Assembly: GCA_965224595.1 (NCBI GenBank) | Contig: OZ245058.1 | Location: forward strand, 620,001 to 684,000 | Length of the DNA stretch: 64,000 nucleotides | Source: Aliivibrio_A sp016764915 | Lineage (GTDB): Bacteria > Pseudomonadota > Gammaproteobacteria > Enterobacterales > Vibrionaceae | Reading direction: 5' to 3' | In this document: positions 17,813-26,686 of the stretch, piece after piece | How positions within the stretch are numbered: position 1 is the first letter of the stretch | How the letters are laid out: every line of letters starts with the position of its first letter | The notes under the pieces: model-generated | The model's input: only the letters and a program-made list of their open reading frames with translations | Told to the model about the DNA's origin: nothing | Databases searched by the model: none | Made by a program: the position numbers and the translations under genes

Positions 17813-19075
17813 TTATTGGTTTTTGTAATCTTTTTTATCTATTCCGTGCTTTTTCATTCTTAGGTAGAGCTTCTTTCTTGGCACTTGCAAATAACTAGCA
17901 GCATCTGCAACTCTACCAGAGAAAAGATAGAGTGCATCTTCAATGATCTGTTTTTCAAATTCGTCGACTAAATCATCAAGAGGGCTATGTGCTTGATCGA
18001 TAGGTTGAGTTCTATTCTGCCCTGTGAGCTTAATAATACCAATGGCGAACAGCTCTGCTACATTACGCAGTTCGCGCACATTACCTTGCCAGCCATGACT
18101 ACGTAATGTGGCTAAGTAGCTTTTGTCTACCACAGGCAGCGGTTTACCAATTTTTTTACAGCTCTGTTTTAAAAAGTGATGAAACAGCTGAGCAATGTCA
18201 TCAGGGCGATTTCTTAACGGCGGCAGCTCAAGAAAACTTTGATTAATGATGTAATAGAGTTCAGGCAACAACTCTTGTTCGTTAATATACGACTCAGGGG
18301 GATGATTAAAAATGGTGATTAATCTTATCGGTTTAATCTGTGTGCGTTCTTGATTGAGTAAAAATTCTGACAGCCAGTATTGCGATTTTGGGCTAAGAAG
18401 CTCGGGGCACGAAAGAACGACTGTCGCTTGGGAGTGTTGGTTGAACTGTGCCTCAATCCCGTCAGTGAGCTGATTTCCATTTATTTGAACAAAGGATGCC
18501 GTGGAACGAGCACTTAACTCATGGATTAAAGTGGCGATATTATGACGGCCTGTTCCTGATTCACCGTAAATACAGATATTATTGTCTAGCAACGCAATCT
18601 CAGATAAGTGGTGACGTATCTTACTCACTTGAGCCGATTTACCAATTAACTCGTGATTCAACGTTTTATTGAGTGATCTCTTCTGCTCAAGATATTGATC
18701 ACGCTGTTGTAGGTGTTTATTGATGAGTGATAACAGCTCTGGTGGATTGATCGGTTTTTCTAAAAAATCACAGGCTCCATGTTTTACTGCTTTGACCGCC
18801 ATCGGAATATCACCGTGACCCGTAACCATAATCACTGGTAGTTGGGGGTCTTCCTCTTTTAATTTGGCTAACAACTCTAAACCGCTTAGCTGAGGCATGT
18901 ACATATCGGTGATGACGATGCCGGCCCAATCAGGGGTAATAAATTCCAGAGCAGATAAAGGATCGGTGAACCGTTTGGTGCGATACCCGGCAATGGAGAG
19001 CAGATGATGATAAGAGTCCAATACATCTTGGTCATCGTCGACCAGTAAAATTTCTAATGTGTTACTTGTTGTCAT
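17813..19075 (-). CDS. pgtA: PgtA-like response regulator with degenerate AAA+ domain
   Basis: The 420-residue regulator has an N-terminal receiver (LLVDDDQDV, phosphoacceptor in VITDMYMP, PVIMVTGHGD, EKPINP), a central NtrC-type domain and a C-terminal Fis-type helix-turn-helix (VADAASYLQVPRKKLYLRMKKHGI region). It overlaps pgtB by 14 bases and belongs to the pgt phosphoglycerate-uptake locus. The central domain is abnormal: the Walker A Lys is Arg (GESGTGRH), no GAFTGA loop is seen and the Walker B acidic motif is missing. It may therefore activate without sigma-54 ATPase action. Confidence 0.82.
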   Translation of the reverse strand: MTTSNTLEILLVDDDQDVLDSYHHLLSIAGYRTKRFTDPLSALEFITPDWAGIVITDMYMPQLSGLELLAKLKEEDPQLPVIMVTGHGDIPMAVKAVKHGACDFLEKPINPPELLSLINKHLQQRDQYLEQKRSLNKTLNHELIGKSAQVSKIRHHLSEIALLDNNICIYGESGTGRHNIATLIHELSARSTASFVQINGNQLTDGIEAQFNQHSQATVVLSCPELLSPKSQYWLSEFLLNQERTQIKPIRLITIFNHPPESYINEQELLPELYYIINQSFLELPPLRNRPDDIAQLFHHFLKQSCKKIGKPLPVVDKSYLATLRSHGWQGNVRELRNVAELFAIGIIKLTGQNRTQPIDQAHSPLDDLVDEFEKQIIEDALYLFSGRVADAASYLQVPRKKLYLRMKKHGIDKKDYKNQ

Positions 19076-21437
19076 ATTTTGGTAATTCCAAGATGATCAT
19101 TGCGCCACCTGTTAACGAAGAAGCGAGAAGAATAGAGCCATTAAATCGTTCAATGATCGAGCGGCTAATACTTAAACCTAGACCTAAACCGACCTCTTTG
19201 GTGGTAGTGAAAGGGGTGAACAAACTTTCTATTATCTCTGCTTTAAAGCCATGACCGCTGTCTTTGATCGCAATGATATGGTTTGCATTGGGAACGTCAA
19301 AATGCAGTACGTCGATAACTTTTTCCTCCTCACTGGCGACGGCATCACATGCATTGACCAATAAGTTAATAATGATCTGTTCTAACTGTATACCATCAGC
19401 AAGAGCGAGCAGACCTTTTGGCAACTGATTATTAATCACCGTGTGTTGTTGTTTGGCTTTGTTATCGACAATAGCTGACGCTTGTATCGTCACATCAAAC
19501 AGGTCGACTGAAACTAAAGGACTGTCCGCTGGATGCTTTTTAGCAAAATGACGTAAATTATTAATAATTTTTGCCATGCGTACTCCCAGCTCTTCAATTT
19601 TGGTTAATGAACTTGGTAAGGCGTGGTATTGCTGCGTATCGACGGCCATTTTTGCACTAAATAGATAGGTTGAGATTGCTGAAAGTGGTTGGTTTAGCTC
19701 ATGGGCCATGCTGGTCATCGCTTGTCCCACTACCGCCATTTTGGCCGCTTGAATCAGCTCTGTTTGAGTGTCTCTCAGGTTTTTCTCTGTTCTACGGTGC
19801 TCTTGAATCTCCCCTTTGAGCTCTTGGTTGGCAAGCGTTAACGAGTTGGTCTTTTCATTTACGTGCATTTCAAGAATGCGTTTGGTCTCAATGTGCTCAG
19901 TAATATCAGAGATGGTAATGATCACTTTTTGACTGTGCCCTTGCTCGAATAAGTTTAGGCTGAGTCTGAGGTAAATAATGTCTTCCGGTTTGCTTTTCGG
20001 TTGTATGAACAGGGTTATTGTAGAAGAGCCTGTACGGTGCAGATCGCTGCCATTAATAAATTGTGCTTTAAGTTTCTCTTGGTTTTGAGAAACAAAGCAA
20101 TCCCAGACCATATTGCTTTCAGGGGAGCATTTATTATCGAACAGTTTTTTTGCTGATGGGTTTACTGACTCTATCACTCCTGACAGGTTGCAGGTGATGA
20201 TACTGGCAAAGGTATTATTGATGAGATTGAGCGCATTAGTTCGCTCCATCTCTCTCATCTTGGCTCGAAATTCACGTAATCTTTCACCGACTTGCCCAAT
20301 TTCATCGTTACCTGAAACGGTAATTTTAGAATCTATTTCCCCTTTATTGATTGAATCTAAACTGTCACTTAGCTGGTTGAGCCGCTTTACAATTCTAATT
20401 TTCACAAAATAAATAGTAAGAAAAAAACTGATGAATATTGAGATACTAAAGCAGAGTATCAGTAAGCGATTACTGTAGGCGATGGTCTCTTTAGTACTGC
20501 GCTTAACCTGTTTTAACGTAGAGTCAGCATCTCCCACCATTCTTTTAATTTGCTGATGCTGCAAAGCCAGCTGGCTTATGATTGAAGAGTTGGTTGCATC
20601 GATTTCATTTTGCAGTTGAACATTTTCGTTGAGTGTTTGTTGAAAATCTCCACCCAGTCGAATGATGGTTGAAAGGTCCTTTAAAAGCTGGCGGTAGGCG
20701 ATGGTTGAGGAGTGATAGTATAACTTTTTACTGAGTGACTCAATTTCATCCAGCTTGTATTTGATTACTTGAAAGGTGTTGTTAATCTGAGTCTGGTGAG
20801 TAGTCGTGAGTAACTCTTCAATTTGATTATACAGAGCGGTCTCTTTATCCATGATGTTTTGGGTGATCGAAAATTCATCACTGATGCTGTTGAGATTACT
20901 TTGAAGTGCGCCGTCACCATTGATTCGAGTAAGCTGCCACTGCAGCTCTTGTCGTAATGGTTGTAATTCATCAATGATATCTTGGTGAATCCAGTGCAGT
21001 TTTTCAACGGTTGTATTGATTAAACGGCTATTATCAATTCTTTTGAGTAACTGTGTACTTAATATATCAATATCCAAAGAGAGCTGGACATAACCAAAAC
21101 GCAACTCAGAGGTGTCATTATTATTTTCAAGGGTTGTCATGACCTCTTTGATGGTTGATATCTCAGTATTTAACGAGAATTTTAAACTGTTATGCTCAGC
21201 CTTACTGTCAGAAGCTTGGATTTGAGTAACAAATGACTGCAGGTGGGCGCTGTGGTTTTCTAGTTGGTAGCTAGTATTCAGAGTTGGAACACTTGAGTTT
21301 AATATGGTATTTACATGGGTATCTAAGTTGTTCCAAGTGGTGAGCGCGACCACACTGATCACCGTTATCAGCAAAGAGCAACTGGCAAAAGCTAAAACCA
21401 GTTTCGATCCAATGGTATGATATTTCATTGTTCTCAT
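19062..21437 (-). CDS. pgtB: PgtB-like membrane sensor histidine kinase
   Basis: The 791-residue kinase has two membrane segments (about residues 10-32 and 325-345) around a long helical periplasmic domain, then a HAMP linker (RLNQLSDSLDSINKGEID), a PAS-like domain and a transmitter. The H box is SMAHELNQPLSAIS, the N box LLVNACDAV, and the G boxes DSGHGF and GLGLGLSIS. It overlaps pgtC by ATGA at its start and pgtA at its end, so the three genes are translationally linked. Its partner is PgtA. Confidence 0.88.
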   Translation of the reverse strand: MRTMKYHTIGSKLVLAFASCSLLITVISVVALTTWNNLDTHVNTILNSSVPTLNTSYQLENHSAHLQSFVTQIQASDSKAEHNSLKFSLNTEISTIKEVMTTLENNNDTSELRFGYVQLSLDIDILSTQLLKRIDNSRLINTTVEKLHWIHQDIIDELQPLRQELQWQLTRINGDGALQSNLNSISDEFSITQNIMDKETALYNQIEELLTTTHQTQINNTFQVIKYKLDEIESLSKKLYYHSSTIAYRQLLKDLSTIIRLGGDFQQTLNENVQLQNEIDATNSSIISQLALQHQQIKRMVGDADSTLKQVKRSTKETIAYSNRLLILCFSISIFISFFLTIYFVKIRIVKRLNQLSDSLDSINKGEIDSKITVSGNDEIGQVGERLREFRAKMREMERTNALNLINNTFASIITCNLSGVIESVNPSAKKLFDNKCSPESNMVWDCFVSQNQEKLKAQFINGSDLHRTGSSTITLFIQPKSKPEDIIYLRLSLNLFEQGHSQKVIITISDITEHIETKRILEMHVNEKTNSLTLANQELKGEIQEHRRTEKNLRDTQTELIQAAKMAVVGQAMTSMAHELNQPLSAISTYLFSAKMAVDTQQYHALPSSLTKIEELGVRMAKIINNLRHFAKKHPADSPLVSVDLFDVTIQASAIVDNKAKQQHTVINNQLPKGLLALADGIQLEQIIINLLVNACDAVASEEEKVIDVLHFDVPNANHIIAIKDSGHGFKAEIIESLFTPFTTTKEVGLGLGLSISRSIIERFNGSILLASSLTGGAMIILELPKYDNK

Positions 21438-22720
21438 TTGTTGTGTTCTTTTTTATTGATGTCGATAATTATTTGGTTTGCTTGGGTTACGTTGAGGCTG
21501 AATTTTTCATGCCATTTAAGTTGTATTTTTAACAAATCGGGATTGTATCTAGGGTCACCTTCATAACTGACTGTTTTTTTGTGAGCATTAAGCGCTTCTA
21601 CTTCACTGATTGGGAAATGAAATAGAGTACGCTTTGCTTTTGAAATTTGTTGTTGAATATCGGGTATATTTCGATACATTTTTTCCGCTTTAATAATACT
21701 TAACCAAGTATCTTGCAGTTGTGGCAGCTGTTGAGTTATTGCTAAGTCAAACAACGTATTGATCAACTGTTCTCGTTGAGTCATCACCTCTTTATTTAAG
21801 ATGAAACGGACATTTTTTGCGAGCATCGGGTCGTTAATAGGTTGCTTAGCGAAGTCATTATTTGCGATTGAGCTTTGAACGTTGTCAGAGAGAAAATAGT
21901 CAAGAAATAGCGTGGATAACTTATCTTTGTTCGAGTTATTGATGACACCAATTAAAGAAGGCATCAAAGCGACATTGGATAGGTAAGAGTAGTTTAGAAA
22001 TGATAAATTACTTAAATTAATGGCGTAACTGTCGATGACGGGTCCCGCGCCTACGATCCCCCTTGATATAGACTCACTAACGCCAAAACTGCGTGATGAA
22101 ATTGTGGCTAAATTGGCACCAATATTAAGCAGTAAACGCCAACCATCATCCCAACCATAATGTTGAAGAATACTCTCTATCATCATCTGAGTTGTCCCTG
22201 AACGGGAAGGGGTGCTCATGGTGATGTGTTGGAAAAATTCAGGTATAGCCAGATCTTCCCAGCGAGTAGGTTGGGGCAATTTGTGAAGCGCTAAATAGTC
22301 TTTATTCCACAAAATCACCGCACCAGAGTATCCGACAGCAACCACTCGATTTTTATCCACCATAATATGAGGCACTAACCAAGCTGGAGGATTGTATTGA
22401 GCAGGTACCGCTTTGAGCAGGTTCAGCTCGTTGAGTTTGTTCATTAAAAATGGCGATGTAGAGATGACTAAATCGATATCGTCAATGTAACCTTGATTAA
22501 GCAGTTTGATGCTAGTGGACGTACGACGGTGTATGACTTTTATTTCCACATTTTCATATTGTTGTTTGAACCCATCTAAAATTGGCTGCAGAGGCTTTTC
22601 TGAAAGCGTGGTAAGTATGACCAAGGTATTACCATCGTTTATTGCACTGGCAGTAAATGACGTAATTAATAGCATCAAAGAAGTATAACTAGCGATGACA
22701 AAAATATTTAATTGTTTCAT
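21434..22720 (-). CDS. pgtC: PgtC-like periplasmic signalling/binding protein
   Basis: The 428-residue protein has a signal peptide (LMLLITSFTASA) and a periplasmic-binding-protein type II fold (LVILTTLSEKPLQPILDGFKQ, DLVISTSPFLMN, VAVGYSGAVILWNK). In Salmonella PgtC works with PgtB to sense external phosphoglycerate and derepress pgtP. It is the first gene of the pgtC-pgtB-pgtA unit and is divergent from pgtP across a 298-base intergenic region. Confidence 0.83.
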   Translation of the reverse strand: MKQLNIFVIASYTSLMLLITSFTASAINDGNTLVILTTLSEKPLQPILDGFKQQYENVEIKVIHRRTSTSIKLLNQGYIDDIDLVISTSPFLMNKLNELNLLKAVPAQYNPPAWLVPHIMVDKNRVVAVGYSGAVILWNKDYLALHKLPQPTRWEDLAIPEFFQHITMSTPSRSGTTQMMIESILQHYGWDDGWRLLLNIGANLATISSRSFGVSESISRGIVGAGPVIDSYAINLSNLSFLNYSYLSNVALMPSLIGVINNSNKDKLSTLFLDYFLSDNVQSSIANNDFAKQPINDPMLAKNVRFILNKEVMTQREQLINTLFDLAITQQLPQLQDTWLSIIKAEKMYRNIPDIQQQISKAKRTLFHFPISEVEALNAHKKTVSYEGDPRYNPDLLKIQLKWHEKFSLNVTQANQIIIDINKKEHNK

Positions 22721-22794
22721 GTCTCATTCCAAGGCAGTTTTGTGCGTTCAGTCAAATGTTGATAAATCCATAAAATAAATGTGCTTTTAGAAGT

Positions 22795-22934
22795 GAGTCA
22801 AATATGACACGGCGTAAAAGCAGAAAAGATACTTTATCACTATCTTAATCCTACCTTCAGGTTAAAACGGCCAGTTTTGACACGTAAAAAAGCGCACTTG
22901 AGTCAATATTGTCTCGAAATGGACTTTTTGTCAC
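22795..22934. promoter_or_regulatory. Repeated GAGTCAA/TGACAC motifs between pgtC and pgtP
   Basis: GAGTCAAATATGACAC occurs at 22795-22810. The two halves recur as TGACAC at 22878-22883 and GAGTCAA at 22900-22906, and a reversed copy TGTCAC lies at 22929-22934. They sit in the shared control region of pgtC and pgtP, so they are candidate PgtA sites. The link is positional only. Confidence 0.4.
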
Positions 22935-23018
22935 TTTTGTTCTTTTCATTGAGTATAGCCCTCGACAACAGATTATCGCACTTAGCGGAATTATTATTAA
23001 AATGTAATGGGGTGAAGT

Positions 23019-24359
23019 ATGTTTGGATTCTTCAAAACTCGGGAAGATCTACCAGTAATGGAAGGGACGACCGAACAGATACAAAAGAAATATAAAGCCT
23101 ATCAATGGCAAGTATTCTTAGGGCTTGTTTTTGGTTACGCGGTTTTTTACGTAGTACGTTTAAGTTTAGGTGTGGTTAAAAAACCCATGCTTGATGCCGA
23201 GATTGTAACACTAGCAGAACTCGGCATTATGGGTTCGGCATTCTTCTTTACGTATGCAATAGGTAAGTTCTCTAACGGGTTACTTTCTGACTACGCCAAT
23301 ATTGGCCGCTTTATGTCCATTTCCCTTCTTTTGTCAGGGATAACAGCGATAGCGATGGGAATGAACACAGCCAGTGCATTCTTCGTTATTCTATGGGCAC
23401 TTAACGGTTGGTTCCAATCCGTTGGTTCAGCACCTTCGTGTGTATCACTTTTCCAGTGGTTTACGCCTACCCAACGTGGTAGCCGTTACTCTCTATGGGC
23501 AGGCTCACGTAACATTGGTGAAGCGATCACATGGATTCTGACTGCATCACTTGTGAGCTACTTTGGTTGGCGTGCTGGTTTCATCGGTGCTGGTATTGCA
23601 GCGATTGCCGCTGCTCTATGTATGCTTGTTGTTTTAAAAGATCGACCACAAACATATGGGTTACCTGATCCTGCAACGGCATTTGGTGAAGAGCCTGAAG
23701 ATAAAGTAAAAGCGTCTCCTGCTGAAACTCGCAAAGCACAAATATTTATTCTTAAGCAACCGACGCTTTGGTTGATTGCAGCTGCATGTGCAATGATGTA
23801 TATCTCTCGTTACGCAATGTCATCTTGGGCTGTTTTGTACCTACAAGAGTCAAAAGGTTATGAGTTACTGGATGCAGGTTTTGCGATGGCAGCTTACCCA
23901 ATTGCGGGCTTAGCAGGCGCAATCTTATCTGGGTTCGTATCAGACAAAGTGTTTAAAGGTAATCGTCATATACCTACTCTGATTTACGGTGTGATAAACA
24001 TTGCTGGTATGTGTTTAATGTTCTTTGGTCCTTCTAGCCGTATGGTAGATGCCGTTGCACTAACAATGATTGGTTTCGCTATCGGTGGTTTAGTGGTATT
24101 CCTCGCAGGCCTAACTGCTTGTGATTTGATGCCTCGAAAAGCTGTCGGTGCGGTGAAAGGTTTCATCGGTCTATGTTCATACATGGCAGCGTCTGCTCAG
24201 GAGTTAATCTCTGCATCACTAATTGATGTTCAAATTATTGATGGTGTTGAAGTCTACGATTTCAGTAACGCACAATATTTCTGGTTAGGTGCGGCAGTCT
24301 TGTCTCTCTTTTTAGCATTAACAGTGTGGAATGCTAAAAAGGTGACCACAATAGATTAA
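23019..24359 (+). CDS. pgtP: Phosphoglycerate transporter PgtP (OPA family)
   Basis: The 446-residue major-facilitator protein of the organophosphate:phosphate antiporter family has about 12 spans. It shows the family features FGYAVFYVVRLSLGVVKKPML, GKFSNGLLSDYANIGRFM, NGWFQSVGSAPSCVSLFQWF and RYAMSSWAVLYLQE. It should import 2- and 3-phosphoglycerate and PEP in exchange for phosphate. The ATG has GGGGTGAAG upstream. It is divergent from its regulators pgtC-B-A and followed by a pyruvate kinase gene. Confidence 0.92.
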   Translation: MFGFFKTREDLPVMEGTTEQIQKKYKAYQWQVFLGLVFGYAVFYVVRLSLGVVKKPMLDAEIVTLAELGIMGSAFFFTYAIGKFSNGLLSDYANIGRFMSISLLLSGITAIAMGMNTASAFFVILWALNGWFQSVGSAPSCVSLFQWFTPTQRGSRYSLWAGSRNIGEAITWILTASLVSYFGWRAGFIGAGIAAIAAALCMLVVLKDRPQTYGLPDPATAFGEEPEDKVKASPAETRKAQIFILKQPTLWLIAAACAMMYISRYAMSSWAVLYLQESKGYELLDAGFAMAAYPIAGLAGAILSGFVSDKVFKGNRHIPTLIYGVINIAGMCLMFFGPSSRMVDAVALTMIGFAIGGLVVFLAGLTACDLMPRKAVGAVKGFIGLCSYMAASAQELISASLIDVQIIDGVEVYDFSNAQYFWLGAAVLSLFLALTVWNAKKVTTID

Positions 24360-24370
24360 CGCTCTCCCCC

Positions 24371-24407
24371 GTAGAGAGAGGTTCAGTACCCTCTGACCTC
24401 TCTCTAC
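24371..24407 (+). terminator. Strong hairpin after pgtP
   Basis: A perfect 12-bp stem (GTAGAGAGAGGT with ACCTCTCTCTAC) with a 13-base loop follows the stop codon. No T run follows, so it may stabilise the 3' end or assist termination without being a classic intrinsic terminator. Confidence 0.5.
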
Positions 24408-24493
24408 AATCTACACTGTTTCAAGTGACACAGTTCCCACATAGTCATTTTCTTACCATTTTATTAACGCTCTTTTCATAATAGGAAGTATCT

Positions 24494-25969
24494 ATGTGTA
24501 AAACAAAAATAGTGGCCACGCTTGGCCCGGCAAGTCAAAGTGAAACAATGATTAGAAAGCTAATTCAAGCTGGCGTTAATGTTGTTCGTTTAAATTTCTC
24601 TCATGGAACAGCGCAAGAGCACATTGCTAAAGCAGCTTTGGTGCGTTCAATCTCTCGGTCACTGAATCAGCACGTCGGCGTATTGGTTGACTTACAAGGC
24701 CCTAAAATCCGTATCTCTTGTTTTAAAACTGGGGTTGTTGAGTTAGAAAAAGGTCAGACGTTTTGTTTGGATGCATCGCTTGATGTCAATGAAGGCACTA
24801 AAGAGTGCGTTGGCTTAGATTACCCTCAATTAATTGAGGATTTAGAGGTTGGAAACACACTGTTACTGGATGATGGGCGAATCCAATTAGAAGTGACTGA
24901 AGTAGATAAAGAACTGCAAAAAGTGAAAACAGTGGTTTTAAACAGTGGCAAATTATCAAATAGGAAAGGAATCAATTTATTAGGGGGCGGTTTATCTGCA
25001 CCAGCCTTAACCGAAAAAGATCTCAGTGATATCTCCATTGCATCGGCATTGAATGCAGACTTTTTGGCTATTTCGTTTCCTCGTAATGCCGAAGATATTC
25101 ACTATGCACGTCGGAAAGCATTGGAAGCGGGCTGTAATGCTCAGATTGTAGCCAAAATAGAACGTGCAGAAGTGGTTGAAAATGAACAGAGCATTGACGA
25201 AATGGTAAAAGCGGCTGATGTCATTATGGTAGCACGCGGCGATCTTGGTGTGGAAATTGGAGATGCGAGACTGCCCTTTGTACAGAAGCAGATTATTGCT
25301 CGCTCGCGCCACTTTGGTAAACCTGTGATCACCGCGACTCAGATGATGGAGTCAATGATTGAGAACCCACTTCCGACTCGAGCTGAAGTGCTTGATGTGG
25401 CTAATGCGGTAATGGATGGTACTGATGCCGTTATGCTGTCAGCGGAATCAGCCGCAGGAGATTATCCAGTAGAAGCGGTTGAAGCGATGGTTCGTATTGC
25501 CACCGGCGCTGAAGAGCAGGCACCAAGCGAGAAAAAATGTTGGGACTGTTTGCAGCATCTTTGTACCGAACCTGAAAAACGTTTTGCACTATCGTCAATG
25601 ATTTCAGCCGTACAAGAAAATTCAAATTTTGGCGTAGCCATTGTGACCGAACAAGGTAATACCCCTCTGATTATGTCGAGATGTCAGAGTAAATCAATGA
25701 TCTGGGCGTTATCGGATAAACCCGCTTTGCTTAGACAGTTATCGATTTTAAGAGGGGTGAAGCCAGTCTATTTTGAGCATACACAGTGTGACTCTGAACA
25801 GCTCTCGGTCGAAATAATCAAACATCTGTTACCTGATGCGCAGCGATGCAACGTTAAAAATATGGTGATCACCCAGTGTGAATCATTAGAAGGTGTTGGA
25901 GATATCAATGTTTGTCGCTTAGTGACATTAGAATCTAAAACTGTTTCGGAAGAGAAAGTACCTGCATAA
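24494..25969 (+). CDS. Pyruvate kinase
   Basis: The 491-residue enzyme converts PEP and ADP to pyruvate and ATP. Visible are TKIVATLGPAS, VVRLNFSHG, the substrate-binding VDLQGPKIRIS, the catalytic VAKIERAE Lys, the metal-binding RGDLGVEIG and ATQMMESMI. The C-terminal domain (from about residue 350) diverges from typical allosteric domains. Placement behind pgtP suggests this paralogue handles imported PEP and phosphoglycerate; whether another pyk exists lies outside the window. A GGAAG site precedes the ATG. Confidence 0.9.
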   Translation: MCKTKIVATLGPASQSETMIRKLIQAGVNVVRLNFSHGTAQEHIAKAALVRSISRSLNQHVGVLVDLQGPKIRISCFKTGVVELEKGQTFCLDASLDVNEGTKECVGLDYPQLIEDLEVGNTLLLDDGRIQLEVTEVDKELQKVKTVVLNSGKLSNRKGINLLGGGLSAPALTEKDLSDISIASALNADFLAISFPRNAEDIHYARRKALEAGCNAQIVAKIERAEVVENEQSIDEMVKAADVIMVARGDLGVEIGDARLPFVQKQIIARSRHFGKPVITATQMMESMIENPLPTRAEVLDVANAVMDGTDAVMLSAESAAGDYPVEAVEAMVRIATGAEEQAPSEKKCWDCLQHLCTEPEKRFALSSMISAVQENSNFGVAIVTEQGNTPLIMSRCQSKSMIWALSDKPALLRQLSILRGVKPVYFEHTQCDSEQLSVEIIKHLLPDAQRCNVKNMVITQCESLEGVGDINVCRLVTLESKTVSEEKVPA

Positions 25970-26000
25970 AATTGTTATAACCTGTTCTCCTGTGAGTTTG

Positions 26001-26027
26001 GCCTACCTAACGGTAGGTCTTTTTTTA
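26001..26027 (+). terminator. Intrinsic terminator after pyruvate kinase
   Basis: CCTACC and GGTAGG pair around a TAAC loop, followed by a run of seven T. Confidence 0.88.
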
Positions 26028-26035
26028 TAGGGTAT

Positions 26036-26067
26036 AAAAAATCCCCACTAAACTGTCAGTGAGGATT
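26036..26067 (-). terminator. Intrinsic terminator after yfbU (minus strand)
   Basis: On the minus strand AATCCTCACT pairs with AGTGGGGATT (one G-U pair) and is followed by T residues. Confidence 0.8.
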
Positions 26068-26093
26068 CATATTTGTCTGTTGTTGATGTTTAT

Positions 26094-26594
26094 TTAAGCG
26101 TTAAAGATCTGCAGTAATTCAGTCGGACATAAGTGATATTGGCGAGGACATTCGCGCCATGTCGTTAACATTCGACGGTATTTATCCAGCATAGGAACAT
26201 GGCTGTTAAATTGGTGTTCATTGCTGTCAAGTTGGGGGTATAAATTTTCTGAATTCTTAAGAAAACGTACGTAATTAACCTGCTGGGCTTCTGTTGAGAT
26301 GTCAAAACCTAAGAAGTTTAAGCGGCGCTGGTCAACACTGTTTTTATCCGTTGAATTGAGTAAGTTATTAGACTCCTGCATGGCATGATGCATCTCCATG
26401 ATATCAATGATTTCACGACATTCTGCTTCTGTAATACAACCAAAGTCTTTATCAAGTTCTCTGATTTGAAGCCCGTATCCACGTTCAACAATTGTCTGTA
26501 AGCGCGTGTATTTTTCAGCGTTTGTAGGATCCATTTGCGACATTAAATAGTATTGATTCGATAAAATTAGACGCTGTGCGCTTGTCATTTCCAT
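26094..26594 (-). CDS. yfbU: YfbU family protein (UPF0304)
   Basis: The 166-residue cytosolic helical protein matches YfbU: the N-terminal TSAQRLILSNQYYLM, the IVERGYGLQIRELDKDFG segment, EIIDIMEMHHAMQESN and the C-terminal MLTTWRECPRQYHLCPTEL. Its role is not established. A GAGGT site lies seven bases before the ATG. It stands alone on the minus strand between pyruvate kinase and fhs, with its own terminator. Confidence 0.9.
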   Translation of the reverse strand: MEMTSAQRLILSNQYYLMSQMDPTNAEKYTRLQTIVERGYGLQIRELDKDFGCITEAECREIIDIMEMHHAMQESNNLLNSTDKNSVDQRRLNFLGFDISTEAQQVNYVRFLKNSENLYPQLDSNEHQFNSHVPMLDKYRRMLTTWRECPRQYHLCPTELLQIFNA

Positions 26595-26686
26595 TGTGTA
26601 ACCTCTTAAAAGCTAAATCTGTCTATAGAGTAGCAGTAAATTGTATTTGTATGATTTGATCTTGCCACATATTATTCAATTATTCG

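Noticed and set aside
22877..23095. Open frame of 72 codons across the pgtP start
   Set aside because: It overlaps the start of pgtP in another frame, has no ribosome site and no recognisable features. It is most likely chance.
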